DNA from: Achromobacter pestifer
GTDB lineage: Bacteria; Pseudomonadota; Gammaproteobacteria; Burkholderiales; Burkholderiaceae_B
Assembly (NCBI RefSeq): GCF_902859625.1
Contig: NZ_CADIJX010000005.1
Span: forward strand, 248,001-312,000
DNA length: 64,000 nt
Direction: 5' to 3'
Below the pieces are notes generated by a model. The model saw nothing but the letters and a program-made list of their open reading frames with translations, had not been told where the DNA came from and searched no databases. A program made the position numbers and the translations under genes. Below, piece after piece: positions 36,123 through 45,667 of this stretch (position 1 is its first letter; the number at the start of each line of letters is the position of its first letter).

Positions 36123-36872
36123 TTATTGCATGTACATCCCGCCGTTTACGTGCAGGGTGGTGCCGGTAATGTAACCCGCCTGCGGCCCAGACAAAAAGGC
36201 CACGGCGTGGGCGATGTCCTCGGGCGAACCCAAACGGCCCAGCGGAATCTGTTGCAGCAACGCGGTGGTTTGGCTTTCAGCCAGCGCGCGCGTCATGTCG
36301 GTGTCGATGAAGCCAGGCGCCACGCAATTCACGGTGATGTTGCGGCTACCCAACTCTCGGGCCAGAGCACGCGACATGCCAGACACGCCCGCCTTCGCGG
36401 CGGCGTAATTGGCTTGACCGGCATTGCCGCTGGAACCCACCACGGACGTCACATTGATGATGCGTCCCCAACGGGCCTTCATCATGCTGCGCAGCACGGC
36501 GCGCGACAGGCGGAACACGGAAGTCAGGTTCGTATCGAGAACGGCCGACCAGTCGTCGTCTTTCATGCGCATTGCCAGCGTATCGCGGGTGATGCCAGCA
36601 TTATTGACGAGGATGTGCGGGCCGCCACCTTCCTTGCCCAGCGCGTCGATCAGCGCATCGCAAGCTTCGGCATCGGTCACGTTCAGCACCACGCCACGGC
36701 CGCCAGAGGGCGCCAGCGCTTCCGTGATGGCAGCCGCGCCCGATTCGGACGTAGCGGTGCCGACGACGGTTGCGCCGCGCGCAGCCAATTCCTGAGCGAT
36801 GGCGCGGCCGATGCCGCGCGTGGCGCCCGTCACCAGCGCAATCTTGCCTTGCAGTTCGATGGAGTTGTCCAT
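36123..36872 (-). CDS. fabG: 3-oxoacyl-ACP reductase
   Basis: A 249-residue short-chain dehydrogenase that reduces 3-oxoacyl-ACP with NADPH. The cofactor loop TGATRGIG (residues 15-22), the NNAG strand and the catalytic Ser143, Tyr156 and Lys160 (YAAAK) are all present. The ATG lies 4 bp after the fabD stop, indicating tight coupling. A 214-bp gap to acpP probably carries the acpP promoter. Confidence 0.97.
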   Translation of the reverse strand: MDNSIELQGKIALVTGATRGIGRAIAQELAARGATVVGTATSESGAAAITEALAPSGGRGVVLNVTDAEACDALIDALGKEGGGPHILVNNAGITRDTLAMRMKDDDWSAVLDTNLTSVFRLSRAVLRSMMKARWGRIINVTSVVGSSGNAGQANYAAAKAGVSGMSRALARELGSRNITVNCVAPGFIDTDMTRALAESQTTALLQQIPLGRLGSPEDIAHAVAFLSGPQAGYITGTTLHVNGGMYMQ

Positions 36873-36876
36873 GTCT

Positions 36877-37812
36877 TTAATTTCCGTTAACGGCGGCCAA
36901 CGCAGCTTCAAGCGAAGCAGGATCGGTAATGGCCATGCCGGTAAGTTCGGGATCGATGCGCTTGGTCAAGCCAGCCAGCACCTTGCCGGGGCCGCACTCG
37001 ATGATATGCGTGACGCCTTGCGCCTTCATCGCGCGCAGGGTTTCGACCCAGCGCACAGGATGCCATGCTTGACGTACCAGCGCATCCCGGATTGCCCCGG
37101 GTTCCGTGGGCGAAGCCACGTCGACGTTGTTGATGACCTGGATCAGCGGCGCCGAGACCGTCACGCCGGCCAACGCATCGGCCAGCACATCGGCGGCCGG
37201 CTTGAGCAGGCTGGAGTGGAACGGCGCGGACACCGGCAGCAGCAGCGCACGCTTGGCGCCTGCTGCCTTGGCCAATTCGCAGGCGCGCTCAACGGCGGCC
37301 TTGTGCCCCGCGATCACGACCTGGGCAGGCGCGTTGAAATTCACGGCTTCGACGATTTCGCCTTGGGCGGCCTGCGTACACGCGGCACGCACGGCGTCAT
37401 CGTCCAGGCCCAGGATGGCGGCCATCGCGCCCGTACCCACCGGAACGGCGGCCTGCATGGCGTCGGCGCGCACGCGCACCAGGCGCACGGCATCTTCCAG
37501 CGCCAGCGAACCGGCGGCGGTCAGCGCGGCGTATTCGCCCAGGCTGTGGCCAGCCACGACATCAGGCTTGCGCCCGCCCGCGGCGCACCAGGCGGCGTAG
37601 AACGCGACACCAGCCGTCAGCATTGCCGGCTGGGTGTTGGTGGTCAGGTTGAGCTTTTCAGCCGGACCTTGGGCGATCAGCGCGGCCAGATCCTGGCCGA
37701 GGGCTTGAGAGGCCTGGGCCACGGTGTCCGTGACGGCGGCAACGCCAGACCAGGCATCCAGCATGCCGACAGCTTGCGAACCTTGGCCAGGGAAGACAAA
37801 AGCGATTTTCAT
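36877..37812 (-). CDS. fabD: Malonyl-CoA:ACP transacylase
   Basis: A 311-residue enzyme that moves malonate from CoA to ACP. The opening MKIAFVFPGQGSQAVGML and the nucleophile elbow GHSLGEYA (Ser90) identify it; the later GHKAAVERA and PVSAPFHSSLL (histidine) complete the active site. It lies between fabH and fabG, as in the common fab cluster. Confidence 0.97.
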   Translation of the reverse strand: MKIAFVFPGQGSQAVGMLDAWSGVAAVTDTVAQASQALGQDLAALIAQGPAEKLNLTTNTQPAMLTAGVAFYAAWCAAGGRKPDVVAGHSLGEYAALTAAGSLALEDAVRLVRVRADAMQAAVPVGTGAMAAILGLDDDAVRAACTQAAQGEIVEAVNFNAPAQVVIAGHKAAVERACELAKAAGAKRALLLPVSAPFHSSLLKPAADVLADALAGVTVSAPLIQVINNVDVASPTEPGAIRDALVRQAWHPVRWVETLRAMKAQGVTHIIECGPGKVLAGLTKRIDPELTGMAITDPASLEAALAAVNGN

Positions 37813-37904
37813 GATTGACCGGTTGGATTGATTCAGTGTCTGTGTGGAATGTCAGGCGCGCTCTCCAGGCGGCGGCGCAAGCGCCATCCTGCCCGGGCAC
37901 GCCC

Positions 37905-38891
37905 TTACATGCGGGCGAGTACCGAGCCCCAGGTGAATCCGCCGCCCACGCCCTGCATCAGAATGAGCTGGCCCGGCTTGACGCGGCCATCGCGGCGCGC
38001 GGCATCCAGAGCCAGCGGCACGCTGGCCGCAGAGGTATTGGCGTGGCTATCAACGGTAATGACCACTTTTTCGACCGGCACGGCAAGCTTGCGTGCCAGG
38101 AAATTCAGGATGCGGACGTTGGCCTGATGCGGGATCAGCCAATCGACATCGCCCAATTCAATGCCTGCTTCCGCGCAGGTGTCACGCGCCGATCGGTCCA
38201 GCACCGTGACGGCCTGCTTGAACACGGCTTGACCGTCCATGCGCAGGAACGGATCACCCGTCACATCGCCATAGGCCACGTTGCCCGCTGCGCTCAGGAT
38301 CTTCATCTGGCTGCCGTCGGCGTGCAGTTGAGCAGCCAGGATGCCAGGCTCATCGGACGCTTTCAGGATAACGGCGCCCGCGCCGTCGCCGAACAGCACG
38401 CAAGTGCTGCGGTCGTTCCAGTCAAGAATGCGCGAGAACACTTCCGCGCCGATCACCAGCGCACAACGGGCACGGCCCGCGCGGATGAAGCTGTCGGCAG
38501 TGGTCAGGGCATAGACAAAGCCGCTGCACACGGCCTGCACATCGAATGCCGCCGAACCCTTGGCGCCCAGGTTGGCTTGCACCAGGCAAGCCGTGCTGGG
38601 AAACACGAAATCCGGCGTGGACGTCGCCACGATGATCAGGTCCACGTCGGCAGCGTCGACGCCGGCATCGGCCAGCGCGCGGCGCGAAGCCTCGGTGGCG
38701 AGCTGGCTGGTGGTGACGCCACGCTCGGCCAGATGGCGCTGACGGATGCCCGTGCGCTCAACGATCCATTCATCGGACGTGGCGATGTCGCGCGTCGCCA
38801 GTTCCGCTGCCAATTCGTCATTCGAAACCACGCGTTCCGGCAAGAAGCTGCCAGTGCCCGCGATTGCGGAATATTTCATTGCGGTATCCAT
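37905..38891 (-). CDS. fabH: 3-oxoacyl-ACP synthase III
   Basis: A 328-residue condensing enzyme that starts fatty-acid synthesis by joining acetyl-CoA to malonyl-ACP. The Cys122 ([10 protein letters not shown]), His (PHQANVRI) and Asn ([10 protein letters not shown]) triad is complete. The ATG lies in TGATG overlapping the plsX stop by one base; a second in-frame ATG five codons later ([14 protein letters not shown]) is also possible. Confidence 0.97.
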   Translation of the reverse strand: MDTAMKYSAIAGTGSFLPERVVSNDELAAELATRDIATSDEWIVERTGIRQRHLAERGVTTSQLATEASRRALADAGVDAADVDLIIVATSTPDFVFPSTACLVQANLGAKGSAAFDVQAVCSGFVYALTTADSFIRAGRARCALVIGAEVFSRILDWNDRSTCVLFGDGAGAVILKASDEPGILAAQLHADGSQMKILSAAGNVAYGDVTGDPFLRMDGQAVFKQAVTVLDRSARDTCAEAGIELGDVDWLIPHQANVRILNFLARKLAVPVEKVVITVDSHANTSAASVPLALDAARRDGRVKPGQLILMQGVGGGFTWGSVLARM

Positions 38892-39958
38892 CAAGCGGTG
38901 TCCCCAGCGACGTTCCGCGAAGGCGTCGAGGCGCCCTCGCCCGATTGAACGCGCTTGGTAATCTGAGCGACCGTCTGAGCGGTGCGCTCCAGCAGTTTAC
39001 TCACTACGGCTTCGCGGGCTCGTTGCAACGCAAAACCGTAGGCGTAGACATCCGCGGAACCGTGGCTCTTGATGACCACGCCACGCAGGCCCAACAACGC
39101 GGCGCCGTTATAGCGACGGTTGTCGACGCGGTTGCGCAGACGGTTGAGCACCGGCTTGGCGATGGCGCCAGCCAGCAAGGTGACGATGTTGCGTTTGAAC
39201 TCTTCGCGAATGATGCTGGACAGCATCTTCGCCAGCCCTTCAACGGACTTGAGCACGACGTTGCCGACGAAACCGTCGCAAACGACGACGTCGACCGTGC
39301 CCTTGAAGATGTCATTGCCTTCCACGTTGCCGTAGAAATTCAAGGGGCTGCCGCGCAGAAGCTCGGCGGCTTCCTTGACGACCTCATTGCCCTTGATGAC
39401 CTCTTCGCCGATGTTGAGCAAGCCCACGGAGGGATTCTCACGATGGTCGACGGCCTGCGACAGCGCGGCGCCCATGATGGCGAATTGCAATAGGTGCTCG
39501 GCCGTGCAGTCCACATTCGCACCCAGGTCCAGCACCGTGGTGGCGCGGCCCGTCTGGTTCGGAATGGACGTGGCGATCGCGGGGCGGTCAATGCCGTCCA
39601 GCGTTTTGAGCACGTAGCGTGAAATGGCCATCCACGCGCCCGTGTTGCCTGCGGAAACGCAGGCGTCAGCGCGCCCGTCCTTGACGGACTGGGCGGCCAG
39701 GCGCATGGAGGAGTCTTTTTTGCGGCGCAAGGCGACCTCGACCGGGTCGTCCATGGTGACGACTTCGGATGCCGCCACGATTTCCATGCGATCACGCGCG
39801 ACGTCGCGGTGCTCAGAGAGCGCCGCTTCGATCGCGTCGGGAAGCCCGACCAGCAATAGCCGGGTATCCGGAAATTGCCGGGCGAACTCGATCGCAGCCG
39901 GAATTGTGACGGGTAGACCGAAGTCTCCGCCCATACAGTCTATGGCGATGCGTATCAC
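38891..39958 (-). CDS. plsX: Phosphate acyltransferase
   Basis: A 355-residue peripheral membrane enzyme that makes acyl-phosphate from acyl-ACP for phospholipid synthesis. The [25 protein letters not shown] opening and the [27 protein letters not shown] and [17 protein letters not shown] blocks identify it. The rpmF-plsX-fabH order is conserved across proteobacteria. The last 25 residues are polar and variable. Confidence 0.97.
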   Translation of the reverse strand: MIRIAIDCMGGDFGLPVTIPAAIEFARQFPDTRLLLVGLPDAIEAALSEHRDVARDRMEIVAASEVVTMDDPVEVALRRKKDSSMRLAAQSVKDGRADACVSAGNTGAWMAISRYVLKTLDGIDRPAIATSIPNQTGRATTVLDLGANVDCTAEHLLQFAIMGAALSQAVDHRENPSVGLLNIGEEVIKGNEVVKEAAELLRGSPLNFYGNVEGNDIFKGTVDVVVCDGFVGNVVLKSVEGLAKMLSSIIREEFKRNIVTLLAGAIAKPVLNRLRNRVDNRRYNGAALLGLRGVVIKSHGSADVYAYGFALQRAREAVVSKLLERTAQTVAQITKRVQSGEGASTPSRNVAGDTA

Positions 39959-40017
39959 GGGTGCCAGGTATCAGCGCTCGGCCGAATTGGTCCGGGTACG
40001 AGTTCGGCCCGGGGGCC

Positions 40018-40200
40018 TTATTCGTCGGCCTTGGTCTTCAGGACCTTGCGGCCACGATAGAAGCCGTTGGGGCTGATGTGGTGACGCAGGTGCGTTTCAC
40101 CGGTGTTCGGCTCGATGGCGGTCGACGGAGCAACCAGAAAATCATGCGAACGGTGCATACCGCGCTTGGAGGGGGACTTCTTGTTTTGTTGAACGGCCAT
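40018..40200 (-). CDS. rpmF: 50S ribosomal protein L32
   Basis: A 60-residue basic ribosomal protein beginning [22 protein letters not shown], the typical bL32 start. The zinc-binding cysteines found in many L32 proteins are absent, as in other proteobacterial C-minus versions. It lies 52 bp after yceD and 59 bp before plsX, a conserved trio that ties ribosome synthesis to membrane lipid synthesis. Confidence 0.98.
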   Translation of the reverse strand: MAVQQNKKSPSKRGMHRSHDFLVAPSTAIEPNTGETHLRHHISPNGFYRGRKVLKTKADE

Positions 40201-40252
40201 GATGACTCCTAGAAACGGGGCGCATTGTACGCGATGCGGCCCGATGTTGATC

Positions 40253-40843
40253 TCAATCTTTGTGCTTCAGTTGTTCCAGCACCGCAAACGGCGACGGACG
40301 CTTGACAGCGGGCTCATCAAGAGCTTCGCTGACTTTGGCCTGCGCGCCCGGGCATACATCATGCTTGGGCACATACGGAACGCTCAGAATGAGCTCATCT
40401 TCGACCTGGGCCAGCAGATCAAAATGATGCGAACCGACCACCTTTTCAGGCTGGTTGGACACAAAACCATTTCCTTCTTCGTCTTCATCGTCCCCGCCGG
40501 CAAAACCATCGGTGACATCACCATTGGTAAAACCATCGTCGAGATCGGCTTCGGACTTGACTAGCTGCAAGAGGACTTCGCTGTCGACCGGATACACAAA
40601 CGGCGCATTGCACCGCTGGCACACCAGCACCGGGTTCGCCTGCACGTGAACATGCAAGAGAGGCCGGCCAAGCAACAGACCAGACTTGCCCATCTCACCG
40701 CGCACGGACCACGTCACAAGCCCAGCATCGCCCAGCGGTTGTTCGGGTAACCCTTCAACCGCGCGCGAAAACCGCACAAGAGGTATGGTGCCTTGCGCTT
40801 CCTTGCCCATGTGGGCAAATGCGAATGCATCGATGCGCTTAAT
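40253..40843 (-). CDS. yceD: YceD (DUF177) large-subunit rRNA accumulation protein, probable ATT start
   Basis: YceD proteins affect 23S rRNA accumulation and lie upstream of rpmF. The core [28 protein letters not shown], the [16 protein letters not shown] block and the C-terminal [10 protein letters not shown] are diagnostic. The first ATG in frame (40810) has no ribosome site and would cut off [10 protein letters not shown], which looks like the family N-terminus. Upstream no ATG, GTG or TTG occurs before an in-frame TGA, but an ATT at 40843 has a perfect AAAGGA six bases before it. I therefore take ATT as the start, giving 196 residues. An acidic middle insert carries repeated DGF/NGF motifs from short DNA duplications. 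Confidence 0.85.
   Translation of the reverse strand: MKRIDAFAFAHMGKEAQGTIPLVRFSRAVEGLPEQPLGDAGLVTWSVRGEMGKSGLLLGRPLLHVHVQANPVLVCQRCNAPFVYPVDSEVLLQLVKSEADLDDGFTNGDVTDGFAGGDDEDEEGNGFVSNQPEKVVGSHHFDLLAQVEDELILSVPYVPKHDVCPGAQAKVSEALDEPAVKRPSPFAVLEQLKHKD
40463..40538. repeat. Short in-frame duplications inside yceD
   Basis: AAAACCATCG occurs at 40502-40511 and 40529-40538, 27 bp apart, and AAAACCAT again at 40463-40470, 39 bp away. All spacings are multiples of three and give the acidic repeats [16 protein letters not shown] and GNGFVSN. Confidence 0.6.
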
Positions 40844-41073
40844 GTTCTGTCCTTTGCATTCGCGGGTCTTTGCTTTGGGTCACGTTTTTGATGACGTCAC
40901 GCTTTTGATCACCCCTGACCAGTTTTATTCAAAAAACATGGCTTCGTCTTTCGTTTCGTCTTTTGGCTTTGCCTTTCGTTCCAGGCTCGGGCAAAAGTCG
41001 GCAAGGGTTCACTGCAAAAATCCCGCAAAACGTTAGATAATACTGCGACTTACGCCTTAACGTCAAATATCGC

Positions 41074-41676
41074 ATGCCTTCAAAGCCTAGCCTGATCCTC
41101 GCGTCCAGCTCGCGTTACCGCAAAGAACTGCTGTCGCGCCTGCGCCTGCCCTTTACGGCCATTTCCCCCGATGTAGACGAAACGCCACACCCGGGCGAAA
41201 CCCCCGCTGCGCTGGCGTTGCGCCTGTCGGTCGCCAAGGCCATGGCGGTGGCCGTCAACCACCCGGGCAGCATCATCATTGGCTCGGACCAAGTGGCCAC
41301 GATCAATGGGCAGCCGATCGGCAAGCCGGGGGATTTCCCGCGCGCCCAAGCCCAATTGCGCACCCTTTCAGGGCAAATCGTGGAATTCCACAGCGCGCTG
41401 GCGGTAACAGATGGCCTGCGAGTGGAAAAAGCCGACATCATCACCCGTTGCCGCTTCCGCGAATTGTCGGACCACGCGATCGACACCTACTTGCGCGCTG
41501 AAGAACCCTACGATACCGCAGGCAGCGCCAAGGCGGAAAGCCTGGGCATTGCACTGATGCAAAGCATCCAGAGCGACGACCCGACCGCCATTATCGGCCT
41601 GCCGCTGATCGAACTGACGCGCATGCTGACAACGTTCGGCCTGGACCCCCTGGACGCCCCCGGGGTGATGGCATGA
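41074..41676 (+). CDS. Maf family nucleoside triphosphate pyrophosphatase
   Basis: A 200-residue house-cleaning pyrophosphatase of the YceF branch, which hydrolyses m7GTP and similar modified nucleotides. The phosphate loop SSSRYRKELL (residues 11-20), the SPDVDET segment and GSDQVA are the family motifs. It is divergent from yceD across 230 bp. The next gene overlaps its stop by 4 bp. Confidence 0.93.
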   Translation: MPSKPSLILASSSRYRKELLSRLRLPFTAISPDVDETPHPGETPAALALRLSVAKAMAVAVNHPGSIIIGSDQVATINGQPIGKPGDFPRAQAQLRTLSGQIVEFHSALAVTDGLRVEKADIITRCRFRELSDHAIDTYLRAEEPYDTAGSAKAESLGIALMQSIQSDDPTAIIGLPLIELTRMLTTFGLDPLDAPGVMA

Positions 41677-42383
41677 GCGGCGCATTGCACCTGATCCCGG
41701 TCAGCCTGGGTGACGCGCCGCCCGAGCGCTGGCTACCCGCCGAGGTCCGCGCGCTGGCGGGGCGGCTGGACACCTATATCGCCGAAAACGCCAAGACGGC
41801 GCGCGCTTTTCTGAAATTGATCGGCACGACCCGCCCCTTGCAGGAAATCACCATCCACACGCTGACTGACAAGGTCAACGCCGGCCAGATCAAAGCCTGG
41901 CTGGACCCGATCAGGCAAGGCGCGGAAATCGGACTCGTCTCGGAAGCCGGATGCCCAGCCGTGGCCGATCCGGGCGCCAAGGTCGTGGACGCGGCGCACT
42001 ATCTGGGGCTGACGGTCAAGCCTTGGGTCGGCCCCTCGTCCATTCTGCTGGGCCTGATGGCCAGCGGCCTGGACGGGCAGCGCTTCGCCTTCCACGGCTA
42101 CGCCCCCGTCGACCCGGCTGAACGCGCCAAGCAACTCAGAGCCTGGGAGCAGCACTCATCCAAGCACAACCAGACCCAACTGCTGATTGAAACCCCCTAT
42201 CGCAACGCCGCCATGTTCGCCACGCTGCTGGCCAGCCTGAAACCCGACACCAAGCTATGCGTGGCGCGCTCGGTCACCACGGCTGACGAATGGGTCGTGA
42301 CGCACACGGTGGCCGACTGGAAAAAGCGGCCCGCCCCGCAACTGGACAAGCTGCCCACGCTGTTCCTCTATCTGGCTCGCTGA
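41673..42383 (+). CDS. RsmI-like (tetrapyrrole-methylase fold) SAM-dependent methyltransferase
   Basis: A 236-residue paralogue of RsmI, the 16S rRNA C1402 2'-O-methyltransferase. The motif GLVSEAGCPAVADPGAKVVDAAHYLGLTVKPWVGPSSILLGLMASGL matches the SAM-binding SDAGTPGISDPG region of that fold, with IAENAKTARAFLK near the start. It is shorter than true RsmI and lacks its C-terminal extension. Target unknown; rRNA is likely by family. The ATGA overlap with maf shows coupling. Confidence 0.85.
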   Translation: MSGALHLIPVSLGDAPPERWLPAEVRALAGRLDTYIAENAKTARAFLKLIGTTRPLQEITIHTLTDKVNAGQIKAWLDPIRQGAEIGLVSEAGCPAVADPGAKVVDAAHYLGLTVKPWVGPSSILLGLMASGLDGQRFAFHGYAPVDPAERAKQLRAWEQHSSKHNQTQLLIETPYRNAAMFATLLASLKPDTKLCVARSVTTADEWVVTHTVADWKKRPAPQLDKLPTLFLYLAR

Positions 42384-42386
42384 CCC

Positions 42387-43172
42387 ATGTTTCGCCTGAT
42401 CACCACCCTGCTGGCCACGGCAGTGCTGGCCGGCTGCGCGTCGCGCGGGCCTGCCGGCCTGGACCTGGACACCTCCATCACCGCTGTCAGCCAGAGCAGC
42501 CGCGTACGCACGGTTGTCCTGCACTACACCTCTGTTGACGACGCCACGTCGATGAAAATACTGGCGCATGGCAAGGTCAGCGCCCACTACCTGGTGAACG
42601 AGACGGGCCGCACCTACCGGCTGGTCGACGAAAACCGGGCCGCATGGCATGCCGGCGCCAGCTCCTGGTACGGCAACATCGCCATGAACAGCACGTCCAT
42701 CGGCATTGAGGTCGTGAACGCTGGCTGGACGGACGGCCCGGACGGCAAGCCCCTGTGGCACGCCTATGACGACCGCCAGGTGCGCGCGCTGACGATCCTG
42801 CTGCGCGACATCATCCAGCGCCATGGCATCGCCCCTGAAAACGTGGTCGGCCACAGTGACATTGCCCCGCAACGCAAGGTTGATCCCGGCCCGCTGTTCC
42901 CGTGGAAGGCGCTGGCTCAGGCCGGCATCGGGCGCTGGTACGACGAAACGGGGGCTGCTGAGCATCTGGCGCGCTTGCAGGCGCAAGGCACCCCGGACGT
43001 CGCCTGGTTCCAGAAACAGCTGCTGCGGCTAGGCTACGCCTGCCCGCAGGATGGCACGCTGGATCGCGTTACCGTCGGCGCCTTGGCCGCCTTCCAGATG
43101 CACTATCGTCCCGCCCTGTTTGACGGCCAGCCAGACGCCGAGACCGCGGCGATCATGCTGGCAATGCTTTAA
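42387..43172 (+). CDS. amiD: AmiD-type N-acetylmuramoyl-L-alanine amidase lipoprotein
   Basis: A 261-residue lipoprotein (lipobox LAGC, Cys17) with an Amidase_2 domain and a C-terminal peptidoglycan-binding domain. Zinc ligands lie in VVLHYTS (His), and in VGHSDIAPQRKVDPGP (His and Asp). AmiD is an outer-membrane amidase that cleaves anhydro- and ordinary muropeptides in wall recycling. The C-terminal FQKQLLRLGYACPQDGTLDRVTVGALAAFQMHYRP is the binding domain. It begins 3 bp after the methyltransferase gene. Confidence 0.92.
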   Translation: MFRLITTLLATAVLAGCASRGPAGLDLDTSITAVSQSSRVRTVVLHYTSVDDATSMKILAHGKVSAHYLVNETGRTYRLVDENRAAWHAGASSWYGNIAMNSTSIGIEVVNAGWTDGPDGKPLWHAYDDRQVRALTILLRDIIQRHGIAPENVVGHSDIAPQRKVDPGPLFPWKALAQAGIGRWYDETGAAEHLARLQAQGTPDVAWFQKQLLRLGYACPQDGTLDRVTVGALAAFQMHYRPALFDGQPDAETAAIMLAML

Positions 43173-43200
43173 CGTCCGGCGGCGGCGCAGGCCCGGCACA

Positions 43201-43851
43201 CTAGGGCTTGCGCCGCCACCAGACCGCCACGCGCCAGCCCAGCAACAGGGCCAGCACCGCCGCATACAAGACGGGTTGCGTCAGGTCATTCTTGCCGGCC
43301 TTGTGCCACCAATAATGCAGCACCGCCAACAGGCCAATCGCGTAGATAGCCCGGTGCAGTTGCTGCCAGCGGCGCCCCAGCTTGCGCATGGCCCATTGGG
43401 TGGACGTGGCTGCCAGCGCCGACATCAGCAGGAAGGCCGCGAACCCCACGGTGATAAAGGGACGTTCGCCAATATCTTGCAGCATGGCCGCCGGATCAAA
43501 CCCGCGATCCCACCAGACCCAGGCCATGAAATGCATGGCGCCATAGAAAAACGCGAACAGGCCGCACATGCGGCGCAACCGCACCAGCGCAGGCTGGCCG
43601 GTCAGGCGGCGCAAAGGCGTGATTGCCAGCGTGACCAACAGGCATACCAGCGTCCAGGTGCCTGACGATCGCGTCAGGAATTCAACTGGATTCGCGGTCA
43701 AGCCGTTGTTGAATCCCAGCCAGATCCAGCGCGCAAACGGGGTCAGACCCAGCAGGAAAAGGACGGGCTTGAACCGCCCCACCATCTTGGCGGACAGGGA
43801 CATCTTGCGCGGCGGCGCGGCCGGAGCCGACTGCGGAGTGCCATCCGGCAT
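43201..43851 (-). CDS. msrQ: MsrQ heme-binding membrane subunit
   Basis: A 216-residue inner-membrane protein with about six transmembrane helices of the YedZ/MsrQ type (ferric-reductase-like domain). Histidines in MHFMAWVWW and WQQLHRAIYAIGLLAVLHYWWH are candidate heme ligands. It passes electrons from the quinone pool to MsrP. The start is 7 bp after the msrP stop, and it converges with amiD. Confidence 0.93.
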   Translation of the reverse strand: MPDGTPQSAPAAPPRKMSLSAKMVGRFKPVLFLLGLTPFARWIWLGFNNGLTANPVEFLTRSSGTWTLVCLLVTLAITPLRRLTGQPALVRLRRMCGLFAFFYGAMHFMAWVWWDRGFDPAAMLQDIGERPFITVGFAAFLLMSALAATSTQWAMRKLGRRWQQLHRAIYAIGLLAVLHYWWHKAGKNDLTQPVLYAAVLALLLGWRVAVWWRRKP

Positions 43852-43858
43852 GCGGGCC

Positions 43859-44821
43859 TCAGTAGTTCGCTTTCAGGTCCATGCCCTGATAGAGCGACGC
43901 CACCTGCTCACCATAGCCGTTGAACATCAAGGTCTTGCGCTTGGGACTGAACAGACCGTCTTCGCCGATACGGCGTTCGGTGGCCTGGCTCCAGCGCGGA
44001 TGCGCGACATTGGGGTTCACATTGGCGTAGAAGCCGTATTCCTGTGGCGCCGCCTTGATCCAGGACGACACCGGCAGCTTTTCCACCAGCCGGATCTTCA
44101 CCAGGGACTTGGCCGACTTGAAGCCGTATTTCCACGGCACCGCCAGGCGCACCGGCGCCCCATTCTGATTCGGCAGGATCTTGCCGTAAACGCCGAACAC
44201 CAGCATGGCCAGCGGATTCATCGCTTCGTCCAGGCGCAGCCCTTCCACGTACGGCCAGTCAAGAATTGCGGCCCGCACGCCGGGCATGTTCTCGCGTTGC
44301 ACGGCAGTGACGAATTCCACGTACTTGGCATTGCCCGTGGGCTCGACCTGTTTCAGCAATTCAGACACCGAATAGCCCACCCACGGAATCACCATGGACC
44401 AGCCTTCGACACAGCGCAGGCGGTAAACGCGCTCTTCCATCGGCGCCAACTTGAGCAGTTCCTCGATGGAGAAGGTGCGCGGCTTTGCCACCTCGCCCTC
44501 GACGCTGATCGTCCACGGCCGCGTCTGTAACTTGCCGGCGTTGGCAGCGGGATCGCCCTTGTCGACGCCAAACTCGTAGTAGTTGTTGTAGGACGTCACA
44601 TCAGACAGCGAAGTCTGTTTTTCCATGACGCTCAAGGCGGCATTCGGCTTGCCCGGCAACGCGCCCGCGTCCTGCGCGAAGGCATTGCGCGTTGCCCAGC
44701 CCGGCAATCCCACGGCGGCGGCGGTCAGCCCGGCGCGCAGCATCAGCTCACGGCGCGAGCGCCAGACCGCTTCGTCGGTGATTTCAGACGGAAGAATATC
44801 GTCGGGCTTGCGTATTAACAT
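43859..44821 (-). CDS. msrP: Periplasmic methionine sulfoxide reductase catalytic subunit MsrP
   Basis: A 320-residue molybdopterin enzyme that repairs oxidised methionine in periplasmic proteins. The N-terminus has a twin-arginine signal ([21 protein letters not shown], arginines 23-24). The molybdenum ligand is Cys137 in [13 protein letters not shown]. Length and the [27 protein letters not shown] block match MsrP. msrP-msrQ form an operon; in relatives it answers to hypochlorite stress through HprSR, whose genes are not in view. Confidence 0.95.
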   Translation of the reverse strand: MLIRKPDDILPSEITDEAVWRSRRELMLRAGLTAAAVGLPGWATRNAFAQDAGALPGKPNAALSVMEKQTSLSDVTSYNNYYEFGVDKGDPAANAGKLQTRPWTISVEGEVAKPRTFSIEELLKLAPMEERVYRLRCVEGWSMVIPWVGYSVSELLKQVEPTGNAKYVEFVTAVQRENMPGVRAAILDWPYVEGLRLDEAMNPLAMLVFGVYGKILPNQNGAPVRLAVPWKYGFKSAKSLVKIRLVEKLPVSSWIKAAPQEYGFYANVNPNVAHPRWSQATERRIGEDGLFSPKRKTLMFNGYGEQVASLYQGMDLKANY

Positions 44822-44998
44822 CGGGGAGCTCCTGAGTGGCGTGTGCCAAATTCACGGGCGCGCGCTGCGCAAGCCATAGACGCTGCGCGACCCCATGATA
44901 TTCCGCAGCCGTACAAAAGCGGCCAGGAACTTTCAGATTGACCCCTGGTGACTCCAGACGTTCCCGCCTGACGATCAGTCCCCGGATACGCGGTCGAT

Positions 44999-45667
44999 TC
45001 AGGCGCTTGCCGCCACTCGGGGCAGCAGCCATTCACGCACCAGCGGCACGCTATCCAGCACCGCCTGCGGCGCACAACCTTGAAGTTCCTTCAAGGTATG
45101 GGCGCCATAGGTCACGCCCAGGCCGTGCACACCGGCATTGGTCGCCATCTGAAGATCGTGAGAGGTATCGCCAATCATGACGACGCGCGCGGGATCGACG
45201 TCCAGCTCTTGCATCAGCTCGTGCAGCATCGCCGGATGCGGCTTGCTGAAGGTTTCGTCGGCAGTGCGAGTGGCGTCGAACAAGGGGCCCAGGCCGGTCG
45301 CAGCCAATGCGCGCGTCAGGCCTACCCGGCTCTTGCCCGTGGCGACGGCCAGGCGCACGTTCTGCCCGGCCAGCTCGGCCAGCAATTCAGGAATGCCGTC
45401 GAACAGGCGCAGCTCAGGATCGCGCAGCAAATAATGCGTGCGGTAGCGCTCCAGGAAGCGCGGCATCATCGCTTGGGTCAGTTCCGGAACGGCGCGGCGC
45501 AAGGCGCTTTCCAGGGACAGACCAATCACCCAGCTGGCTTCAGACGCAGACGGCACGGCCAGATCCAGGTCGCGGCACGCGCCCTGGATGGCCGCCACGA
45601 TGCTATGCGTGGAATCCATCAGGGTGCCATCCCAGTCAAAAACGACCAGCGAATACGACGACATCAT
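44999..45667 (-). CDS. Phosphoglycolate-phosphatase-like HAD hydrolase
   Basis: A 222-residue HAD-superfamily phosphatase. The nucleophile motif VFDWDGTLMDS (Asp11, Asp13), the ATGKSR motif II, KPHPAMLHE motif III and MIGDTSHDLQMA motif IV are complete. Family Gph enzymes dephosphorylate 2-phosphoglycolate from DNA repair. The ATG overlaps the rluC stop in TGATG; a second ATG one codon later is also possible. rluC-HAD pairing is common in beta-proteobacteria. Confidence 0.9.
   Translation of the reverse strand: MMSSYSLVVFDWDGTLMDSTHSIVAAIQGACRDLDLAVPSASEASWVIGLSLESALRRAVPELTQAMMPRFLERYRTHYLLRDPELRLFDGIPELLAELAGQNVRLAVATGKSRVGLTRALAATGLGPLFDATRTADETFSKPHPAMLHELMQELDVDPARVVMIGDTSHDLQMATNAGVHGLGVTYGAHTLKELQGCAPQAVLDSVPLVREWLLPRVAASA

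Noticed and set aside
43181..43217. 9-bp inverted repeat between amiD and msrQ
   Set aside because: The arms overlap the msrQ stop region, the loop is 19 nt, and there is no T-run; too weak to call a terminator.
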